A DNA stretch of 64,000 bases from Baylisascaris procyonis (taxonomy: Eukaryota; Nematoda; Chromadorea; Rhabditida; Ascarididae), in assembly GCA_037389465.1 (NCBI GenBank), contig JAZARR010000110.1, forward strand, positions 62,001 to 126,000, in the 5' to 3' direction. This document shows, piece by piece, positions 44,361-53,616 of this stretch. The notes below the pieces were generated by a model. That model was not told where the DNA came from. It saw nothing but the letters and a program-made list of their open reading frames with translations, and searched no databases. The stretch's first letter is position 1, and each line of letters opens with the position of its first letter. Made by a program: the position numbers and the translations under genes.

Positions 44361-44912
44361 CGTTTCGATGATTTGTTCGTCATTGCTAGATCCCCTGATC
44401 ACATACAACAAATATTCGATACTCTTAACAATGCCGATTCTTTCATCTCTCTCACAATCGAAAACCATCTGCAGAAGGCCTCCCCTTCCTCAACACCCGT
44501 GTTACCCTCTCTAAAGGTAAATTCTGCTCTGTTTGGTACACGAAACCTTCTTCTTCTAATATTCTTGTTAACGCGCGCTCAGCTCATCCACCCAACATCA
44601 AACGCAACGTCGTCTCCCATTTCATAAAAACGGTCCATGCTGTCAGCCTCAACAGCGACCACGACAGCATGGAAACTTCTCTTCACCGCGCCCAATCCAT
44701 TCTTGCCACTAAGGTTACCGTCTTAACTTCTCATCCAACCACAAACAACAACATCTCGACAACCCCTCTCTTCGACATCGTAGACAACGCACTGAACACG
44801 AACGTAGTGGTCAAGTTTCCCTTTCCATTCCCTACATATGCGACAGTTTTACTGATAAATTTTTCCTCCTCAGTAAGCACCAACTCCTTCTTAAACTAAA
44901 TGTTACCCCCCC
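44361..44912 (+). pseudogene. Reverse transcriptase 3' fragment (Penelope-like), frameshifted
   Basis: The frame opens with RFDDLFVIARSPDHIQQIFD, corresponding to the catalytic motif C (YxDD-like, here FDD) and the following strand of a Penelope-like RT. After a one-base shift near 44472 the next frame reads EGLPFLNTRVTLSKGKFCSV, then YTKPSSSNILVNARSAHPP, the LPFLD and YRKPT region typical of the PLE palm and thumb. A second shift near 44712 continues into a segment ending VSLSIPYICDSF. No motifs A or B are present, so it cannot encode a working polymerase. Confidence 0.85.
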
Positions 44913-45352
44913 TCCCCACACTCCGACAAATTCTCGTCCGCAACCGACTATATGATCGTCTATGCTACAACCCATCTAAATGCGTTATTTGTCCCACTAA
45001 CAATCTAGGTGACTGTTGCACGAAAGATGTTGTCTATTCTATTCGTTGTTGTGGATGCGATTCTTTCTATATTGGCGAAACGGGCCGCTTCCTGCATGAG
45101 CGCATTAGAGAGCACGTCTTAAGCATGTCATCACCACTATCTCGATCATATGCTGCATGCCCTATGGCCAAGCATGTTGTCGAGGTCCACAACCTTGAGG
45201 CTACCAACATTGTGGTCGAAATACTTTCTCGTGGCAAAGGCACGCTAATCCGCAAGATAAGGGAAGCCCACCTCACAAACTCTCTAAAACCACAGATTAA
45301 CGGCTGTGTCGATTTATCCAACCTCACCAATCTTCTCTCTCGGGAACTCTGA
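44900..45352 (+). pseudogene. GIY-YIG endonuclease domain of a Penelope-like element
   Basis: This 150-codon frame is intact to its stop codon but separated from the RT part by frameshifts. The endonuclease core reads VYSI at 45-48 and FYIGETGR at 56-63, with conserved Arg in HERIREH and a catalytic-type Glu in KIREAHL near 112. A Cys-rich linker (CVICPTN..DCC, then CCGC) precedes it, as in the PLE zinc-binding linker. In the complete element this domain nicks target DNA for primed reverse transcription. The start codon is arbitrary because the domain was part of a longer polyprotein. Confidence 0.88.
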
Positions 45353-45425
45353 CTCCTTTATTATTTATTTATTTTTCTTTATTCTTTTTCTTCTTTGTTT
45401 CTTCCTTTTCGTTTTCGTCCTTTTC

Positions 45426-45426
<1 letters not shown>

Positions 45427-45482
<56 letters not shown>

Positions 45483-45512
45483 CATATATATATGTATATA
45501 TATATATATATA
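45427..45512 (+). repeat. (TC)n then (TA)n compound microsatellite
   Basis: 17 TC units (45427-45460) run directly into an interrupted (TA)n tract (45461-45512). It lies inside the retroelement, 3' of the endonuclease. Confidence 0.96.
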
Positions 45513-45578
45513 AACCCTCCTTCTCTGGCACTAGCATTCATATCACACCTGTTTGAAACTCATCCAACTCTATGAAAC

Positions 45579-45696
45579 TGAATTTCAGCTTGGTTGCTAT
45601 GATTATGTCTCAAAGAGTCGAAACGTCAGCATAAATTATTCCATCTGTACTCGACGCATTACATGGTCATAACCAAAAAATTATTATACTTATATA
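45579..45696 (-). repeat. Right terminal inverted repeat of the Penelope-like element
   Basis: It is the inverted copy of 44221-44339 and ends TTATTATACTTATATA at 45696. Identity stops exactly at 45696 on this side and at 44221 on the other. Confidence 0.95.
45596..45630 (+). ncRNA. Decayed hammerhead-ribozyme-like motif, right repeat
   Basis: The layout is GCT (stem I), ATGATTA where CUGANGA is expected, GTCTC-AAA-GAGTC hairpin (stem II, one T-T mismatch), GAAA, CGTC and AGC (stem I). GAAACGTC is the strongest match. The expected cut would follow C45627. C3 and G8 of the core are replaced, so activity is not expected. Confidence 0.5.
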
Positions 45697-48600
45697 CTTT
45701 CAAATATTAGCCCTTTTTTGATCTTTATCCTCCAATGTTTTCATAGGAAAGTCTCAGACGTTACTTTGCAAACAAATCGCTATACTAAAGCAAAAAGGAA
45801 AGCACATTTGAGCTATAAAGAGCTATAAAATGAACTGCAGTAATCAAGTAATTAAGCGATAAGAATCCGCTTGTCGAGATAAACATATGCTTCTAATGCT
45901 TTTACATTTGTGAATATATTCAGCTATTTGCAATGTGAATGCCTTCTGGAAATAAAGACATAGAATCTCAACTGTCTACATTTTGTTTGTGAGATATACC
46001 TGGGAGGTCACCATCGTTGCATCCAAGTAACAGTTGATAACCTCCTCAAACAGCCGAACTGTTCATCGATAATGGTGTGAAATACTTTTGATTAAACATC
46101 TAAGCAAAGTGAACAAGTAATAGTAACTCGATTTTGAACAGTTGTTTTATTATGCAGATTGAATAAAATAATTTGCATTTTAAGAAGTTAGAGTCTTCCA
46201 CTCCATGTGATTGCACACCAAAAATCCATTGATATTTTATTTGATTTTTGGTTATAAATTATTTGGTTCTCTGTTATCGCTATCGATGAGGTACTGCTCT
46301 CGTTGTGCGTTTTTGCGTTTGCAATGCACAACAAATTGCGGACTCGGTCGATATGTATACCTGTGTATGTTTACGTGTAATGTGCCACAACTTCCTGAAA
46401 ACTTGATGTTTGGAGTGCATGGGCATTACAGCTACCTTCGAGATATTCTGAGAGGTATTTAGAATGACGTTTTGCTCAGCATGGGACTTCCATCAATTCA
46501 GCGCTTTCGTTAACTGAATGACGTCCGGAATTTGAGAGGAATAATTGCAACTTTAGAACGAACATGATAATTGTTGTAGCGAGGACCGAGAACAGTCACT
46601 TCTCCCCTCCTTCATCCACTCCTCTCCTTTCAGAAGTACACTTTAGTGACGCCTTAATATTCAATCAACTGCACGTCGTAAATGCGCGGCGACACGAAGG
46701 CTTGCCCATTTGACCGCATCATCCTGTAGATATCCGGTGATTGGCGCAGAAGTGTTTATCTGAAATTGTGCAGGGTTTTTAATTTATCAGTGGTTGACAA
46801 AACTTGCAAATATCTAGCTCTAGGGATATTAACACTCTTAGGATTGATGTGATGTTTTCTAGGAAATGAATTTTCCTGATGGCATCATAAATTCTACTGA
46901 GATGGAGGGAAGTAGGAGCTGGTAGAAAGGGAAAAAGGTGCCCCCCTCCTCGTTGATTTTCCATCGTCAAGATGGGAAGGGGGCAGCGTAACCCTTTTCT
47001 GTCCAATTTCCCTGTAGAATTGAGAGGGAAACCTTGATCTTTCATACTGAGTTCTGTCTATAAAAATCAGGCCATCCTTCAAGGAAAGACCGTGAAATAG
47101 GCCAAGGCCTGAACGAAAACTAGACGACTATCCTGACAGCATATAGTGATACTTCACTCAGGCTTTTAAATTTTTAAAGCGTCGATGTTTTCATCTATAG
47201 GTCTGATCGATCTTCGTTATGCCTGAGAGCTCAAAAATTTCCTGAATTTGTAACAGAATGTGCCGCTCTAAAGGTATGACCATATCGGATTTCACCCATC
47301 CTCTTCCCGCTCCTTCCTCTCCTCTTAAGTCAATTTTTGGCTCTCCTTCCTCTCCTCTCCTCTTGAGGCCACTTTGCTGGCTGCCTTGCTGGGCAGGATT
47401 TCAATTCATATGCTGCTCAGACAGATCTCAGATGTTTGGCCTATATTCAATGTTGTAATTAGAATATAGGTTTTATCATATGGGCTATTGCTTTGTTGTA
47501 ATGATCGGCGTGGATAAAACAATTGACGAGATCGTGGCTAATTTTTGATTGCTCTCATAACCGTGATCGTGAAAATTGTTGCTCTCACTTAATTTTTCAA
47601 AAATGTTTTCTTTTAGCAAACGGATTTCTTATGAATATATAAAAAATAAATTAGTTAATGATGAGGTGTGCTTTTAATTAGTGTGAGTGAGTAATTTATA
47701 TTTTTCTCTCATTGTTCATTTTTCTTTTCAGGTGTAGTTGATCACGCGACGTAAATTTTGTTTTCCTCCACAGAAGTATTTTCGTCGCATTCGGCAAGCT
47801 CTGTGATAAGCAATCCACTCAAACGGCTCTTTACATGCATTACAACGAATAGCTTTAGTCTTCGTGCAGGTGTCATTCGTCTCGAATGATCATAATACTT
47901 CATAGGTAATCATTCTTGATTCACTATTGAAATATTTGTAAATCGAATCCGTTCTAGTAATTGCTGAAGAAATGATGGAAGTAGCACTCATTGACGTTCC
48001 AAAATAGTCCTTCAATACTGAGCTAATAATTTGCTTGCAGGCGGAAACCTTCATTGAAGTGCTCACAAGGCAGGGTTGTTAAAATCCAAACGAATAGCTA
48101 AACAATCTACTTATTTGCGGTAAAGATAGCTGCCTCAGTTGTTAATCGCTACGTCAACAACAGATTTTTGAATTCCCAGAAAGCATATCGTACATTGTAG
48201 GATCAACGTGAACAATATGAATACCTCAAATGAAGCATATACTACTCACTTAGACAGTGTCATATTGTAGAAATAGATCGTATTGTAATAATGATCTATC
48301 TCAGTCGCTTTTCTAGAGTCATTGTGCAAGTTTTTTTGTCGATTCATTGACAGATTTATGATTAAGGTTTCCCAGCTCATCGTTTTCGACCACACATATA
48401 CCAGTAAATAAATTCACAAAAGATAAATAAATAAAAAGTAAATGAGTAAGTAAATAAATATGTACCTATATAGTTTCGGCTATGATAAAAAAGTTTTGAA
48501 TAATTGGATCATTAAATTCTTTCCATGCATACGTATGGCTGGGATGCGGCCAACACTAGTCTTGGTACACCCTGAACGTTGTGCAACATATATTACGCTT

Positions 48601-50500
48601 TGTTCAATTTCACTTCATTTATTCATTCATCGGCATCAGGCAGCATATACATTTAAGGAACATATGAGCAGCGTTGTAGTGTCGCATAACGCATATCTCC
48701 ATTACTGTCGCTGATAGCTGCAATAATACAACTGAGTCATATTCGGTTGTCATTGTTCAACAAAGGTTTGGCATGGACCTGATGATTTTACAGTCGGCTT
48801 GCACATTCGACGTTTATATGTACTTCTTGTTTAATTATTCTTGTTTAGACAAAGAGTTCGTTCAAGGTCTGACTCGATTAGTTAGCAACCTTCTTTGTTA
48901 AAAGCTTTTTAGCTCGTTATAAGCTACACTATAAGCTACATAGACCACGCTTAGATCTCTTTGATGGATTCGATGCTGTATTTTTTCTTGTTATGAATGT
49001 TAGAAAGCTGCGCAAACAGCACAGCTCTTAGCAGAATACGAGTAGTGACGAAAAATTAAAGTTTAGTTTTGTGATAGCGTATATCTAACTGTTTTAATTC
49101 CATTTTGAATATTCTTCAGCAAGATATTTTTATAAAATTTCTGCTGGAATATGTTTTTATAAAATATTTTTTAAAATATATTTTTTATGAACATTTTTTT
49201 ACGGAAAAATTATTTTCTCACCGTAAATTCCTTATTATCTACGTTGAACTAAGTTATAAATGTCCCAAACGATGAACCGCTTTTGTGGATCAACTGAATT
49301 AATCTTTTAGCATCGCCATATCTATTTATAACGATTCTTTATGAGTTCAGTTCCTTAATTTTTCAAGGAAAATTTTTCTCAAACAAATTTTCAATGATTT
49401 ATTCTTCAGCAAAACTCTCATAAAACTCTCGGCTACAGCGGTTGGCAGATGGTCCAGCAAACAGTTCGTCTTGCAATACACATACCCACTTGTGCACATA
49501 AAATATAACAATTTAAGATGTTTTCATTGATGCTGAAGTAATGTAGCAACATAGTGGTATTAAGCTTTTAGTAGTGCATTTCCTATACTTTACCTGTCAT
49601 TCGTCTTGCTAGACTGCATCAAATCACTTGTTCCCTTTCCAGGTTAGATTATAGCAGCAATTCATAGGTCTCATCCTCCCAAGAATATCGCGAGAAAAAA
49701 CATTTGGAACACAATGGGGTTCTGTAACCGAGTTCTGGTTCCGTTTGCTATGGCGTGGTTGAAATGTTCGCTTTCCTTCAAGCTTCCTTTTTATTTCACG
49801 TTAGAAGTTGATGATCAGAACACCCATCCTACGTAGTTGAAATATGTGGAAAGGCATGAGCTTCGCAAAACAGTTCTTTGTTCAAACAAAAACACGTGAA
49901 AGGGAGTGGTGGCAATAAAATATATGATTCACAATACCGAAATGGTGCACTCGACCGTCCAGAAAAATGTACTCAAAATGCGTCAAATGCCTTAGAAAGT
50001 ATCGTCAGAATAAATTGAACCAGTAGAGATATGCTCTGACGAATTGCATTGGACATTTCTCATAGAAGTGAGCACTGTGCATCAATGCGGATGGAGTGAG
50101 GGAGGGACTATGGAGGGATAGGTGGAGGAGGGTTGTACAGAGGCGGGGTGGATTGAGTAGAGGGATGTGGAGGAATAAAAGCATTATGATTAGCAATAGC
50201 TATTATGTTGCATTCGATTGGACTCAGTAGCACATCGCACAGTAATTGAATGGTTTGCATACTAAACAATGCAATAGACGAATTTCTTAGGCTATAATTC
50301 ACTCTTTCTTACCTTTACTTGTTCTTATTAACTAATCGATTTTTTTTTCGAAATGTATTTCTTCCCCTATATAATTATGATTTTTTCTTTATAATTAACA
50401 GCTGTACTTAACTTCTATTTTCTTATCGAATTTCACATGGAATGCAATTTTTCTGTTTTTAATTTCAACTTTTTCTTTGATTGTTAGATGCAAAACGCAT
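45697..50500. other. Intergenic DNA, right part of the gene desert
   Basis: A 4.8-kb AT-rich stretch. C/T-rich blocks near 46600-46630 and 47300-47370 and T/A-rich blocks near 49100-49200 are the only compositional features. No frame exceeds 90 codons and none is recognised. Confidence 0.7.
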
Positions 50501-50528
50501 TGATTCTCGTTGATTCAAGCTGTGGTCT

Positions 50529-51000
50529 ATGGGAATAATAGAATTGCGTTGCTCAGTCATCGATGCATCTGGAGAAACGTGCTATCTGAAACTGAAAAGC
50601 TTAGCAAATTACTCTAAGACCATTTGCGCAGCCGGACATTTGTTCAAAAGCTTGGCGCTTCATCCATCTTTGCTAGAGAAGATTTACGTCTTGGGATCTT
50701 TGTCCATTCGTCGCCTAGGCTACGAGGCAGTATGGTTTTGGTGCTTCTTTGTCATGGCCTTTTACGTCGTAGAATATTTCCTTCATATGAATCTATCCGA
50801 GATTTTCTTCGCTGATTTTCTGCCTGTAGAAAATGCACCAGAAAGTTGGATTTGGTTGGAAGTGTACTTCATCAGAAAACGACGTACTAAGAGCAGAACT
50901 GTGAAAGAAGAAAACTTTACTGACAGTCTAAGCGATGTTGAGATAATATATGCTCATTGCATATCACTTGGTCTTTTCATTCTTGAAGCTGAGCTTGATG
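50529..51000 (+). CDS. Possible signal-anchor exon of the GalNAc-transferase, or an unrelated ORF
   Basis: This 160-codon open frame (ending at a TGA at 51009) has a very hydrophobic segment, VWFWCFFVMAFYVVEYFL, preceded by basic IRRLGYEA and followed by HMNLSE. That is the layout of a type II membrane anchor, as expected at the N-terminus of GalNAc-transferases. It is on the right strand, 2.4 kb upstream of the stem exon. A weak donor (GTAACC at 51001) leaves phase 1, which does not fit the phase 0 start at 53398. A GTGTAC donor after the codon ending at 50858 would fit. A second frame (50624-50815) is also open, and one stretch looks like a decayed transposase (GSMV then FWCF). The start and extent are uncertain. 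Confidence 0.28.
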
Positions 51001-51011
51001 GTAACCGATGA

Positions 51012-53314
51012 TATTTACGCTTTCGTTGATATTATGGTTCTTTGGTAATTTCCACATTGGTTTTTGTTGTTTCCACTGCATCGACTCTGAAGATTGCCGG
51101 ATGTTCGAAATGTTTGAGATAAAGGGGAAAGGATCGCGAGTGACCATCGAGACCGACTCAAAGAAGTTGATCAAATGATATAATGGTTTAGTTATAGCAT
51201 TACTACTAAGTATGGCAGTTGGCAGAGGTGGGAATTGGTTTTCTGACTTTTTGCCGGAAAAGTGTGAGGGAACATCAAATGTGAGTGTGTATTTAGTATG
51301 TTTATAAATGGTGATCTCATGAGTGAGATTGTTTAGCAATGATCATAAGAGGAAGTGATCAGCAAAAGGGAGAATGCGAACATTTTGGAGCAAATCTCGA
51401 ACCTCTCCTCTCCGTTCTTAAACAGAAAACGAACAAGCACAATTTCTAGGTGGCGCAAATGGCGCATGGGTAGAAGTGATATGCGCAAATGTCACCTAAT
51501 GGGAACGTTGTCTGGAAAAAAGCATGAATTATTACACTTTACACTCAGAAGGTTTAATTGATGTGGAAGCAAAGTAGGCTGGAAAAATAATGAAGTTGGG
51601 AGAGAAAAGAATTTTGATGGAAAACGAAATAATATTCGATGAAATGAGAGAGGAAAATGGACATTTACATATTAAAAAAATACTTCAAAGAATGTAATAG
51701 AAAAATGGAATAGACTTCGTTGGAACAAACATTTTTTCCAAATTTTTGTGGTGCAAATCGATACAATCTATTTTCAGTTTGTAACCATAGTTGGTCGTAG
51801 TGGTTGAATGAAGAAGGATTGTTACGGGTCTACAGAAGTCGTTCATCTCGTCGTGAATTCTAGTAGTGCTCATCATGTTCCACTCACGTCCATCACAACG
51901 TCGCAACTTTGTGCTCAATATGCTTTCGATTATTGGTGCCTATTGGATTATCTCAACGTTACTGTCCTTCAACCATATCAATGTAAGTCACCGTAGAATG
52001 CCTATTCACAATTTACATGTTGATCGCCAATTATTCCACTCTCATTTTTAAATATATTAAGGTGTAGTCGTCATATTGGTTTAAATTTGTGAAATATTAT
52101 CATGCGATAATGTTACTAAAAAGTCACGCCCAGATGACAGTTGTGTATGCACCACTTACATGCGTTTGTAGATATAGATGAATTTTCGATTTCCTAGACG
52201 AAGTTTTCAGAGCGGAATGGATTTCTCGAGTAACAGTTATTCCATCTACAGACTTCCGGCTCCCATAAGAAATCCACCAACCAAAAAACCACTTGTGACA
52301 TTTCCCACCACTGCAAAGAGTAAATTATTCAAAAACGTCTTCTTAAAAATACTCCAACTTCGGCTTGAATTTCTGCACTCCTCGTTTCAAAGTTCACCAA
52401 AGATCACACTATACTTTGCTCTCCACAATAATGGAAAAGTCAAAAGCAGTGGATAAATGTATGTAATATTATACATAAACAAATGTATATATAGTAGATG
52501 AATGTACTGAAACGAAACCTATGTGAAGACTACGGTGTTACAACGAAGAAATCGTCTCATCTTCAAGCCTGTAACCATTTCAAGAGGGTTTCGTTAAGAA
52601 AGTTTTGATAAGTTCCGTTCTAATCTTGAATTTTGATAGATTGCAACAAGAATGTACAACATTTCCGACTATAAAAGCAGGCCCTATTTCTTTTAGTTTT
52701 ATTTAAACTTATTGTTGTTTATGAGGAAAGAATTTCTACTCAACGTTTGAACGACGTTCGCTCAGCGCGATGCGACATGTGTGTATGTATGCCATTAATG
52801 CCTATAGAATTTTATGGAATCCTGGAATCTTAGGATTTGATCAATTGACGGAAATTCTATTGCATAAAATATTGACGGGGAGCTCTGGGAAACTGGCCAA
52901 AACTTATGGCGAATAAGCAAATTTCGGATCATTTTAACTTGAAGGTGCCGACAATTATTCATTAAATGCATTCCTTTCATTTCTTTTTTTTTTTCTAAAT
53001 TTCAGAGTTTAACTGAAAGCAATAAAACATCTGTTCATCTATCTATCTCTTTCCCTCTCCCCTTTCCTCTTGCATGTGCCATTGTTGCACATGCATCTGA
53101 ACGATAATTTTATAGATTTCTTTGGCAGCAAATTTGCAGAAATTTGCATAAATCTTTTTTTAGTCAATCGTTTAACACTATTCACTATGTCCGAAGTTGT
53201 TGATTTCTCACTTTGATTATGTTATTTAGAAAAAACTTTTGAGAGGTTGTGCAATAGGTTTAATTTGTATATATTCGTTAAATATATCCGTTAAAGTGTA
53301 TTCCGTTGTGTAAA

Positions 53315-53315
<1 letters not shown>
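51012..53315. other. Intergenic or intron DNA upstream of the GalNAc-T stem exon
   Basis: 2.3 kb with no recognised gene. Frames on both strands (50977-51339 -, 52178-52456 +) show no domain. Confidence 0.6.

Positions 53316-53364
<49 letters not shown>
53316..53364. repeat. (TA)n microsatellite
   Basis: About 49 bp of alternating T and A, 33 bp upstream of the acceptor of the predicted stem exon. Confidence 0.96.
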
Positions 53365-53367
<3 letters not shown>

Positions 53368-53397
53368 TCAATGCACGGCTTTCACTACTGTTTACAG

Positions 53398-53616
53398 CGA
53401 AGAGAATCGCTAGAGGACTCCGTCGTTCTACATGCAAACGAGGCTCCTGAAGAGAAAATTAAGATGAAAAAAGAGCCGAGGATACGATCTCGAAGGAATC
53501 AGGAATCTGAAACATTGGACAGCATACGAGAACGAAATATTAACAGGGTGCAGGCTAGTGCTGTTGACGCTGTGAAAGATGTACCAGTGGACAATGGTTT
53601 GAACGACAATGAAAAG
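53398..53616 (+). CDS. Likely stem-region exon of the GalNAc-T
   Basis: It encodes 73 residues of charged, disordered sequence ([10 protein letters not shown]... to NDNEK), as in the variable stem between anchor and catalytic domain. The acceptor GTTTACAG ends at 53397 and the donor GTTTGT starts at 53617. It is in phase 0 at both ends and fits the next exon. An alternative acceptor at 53367 would add ten in-frame residues including a Met. There is no homology support because this part of the family is not conserved. Confidence 0.55.

Larger units (their letters stand above)
44221..45696 (+). mobile_element. Truncated Penelope-like retroelement with terminal inverted repeats
   Basis: A 1476-bp element bounded by a 119-bp repeat (44221-44339) and its inverted 118-bp copy (45579-45696). 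Between them, on the + strand, lie the end of a reverse transcriptase beginning at the catalytic FDD motif and a GIY-YIG endonuclease, the domain order of Penelope-like elements. Everything upstream of RT motif C is missing, which fits the 5' truncation common in this class. At least three frameshifts (near 44470-44475, 44710-44713 and 44900-44915) inactivate the coding part. A (TC)n(TA)n tract (45427-45512) lies between the coding end and the right repeat. The near identity of the two repeats suggests a fairly recent insertion, although the coding region has decayed. Confidence 0.88.

Noticed and set aside
45306..45575. 89-codon frame after the endonuclease
   Set aside because: It is mostly the (TC)n(TA)n tract read as Leu-Ser and Ile-Tyr.
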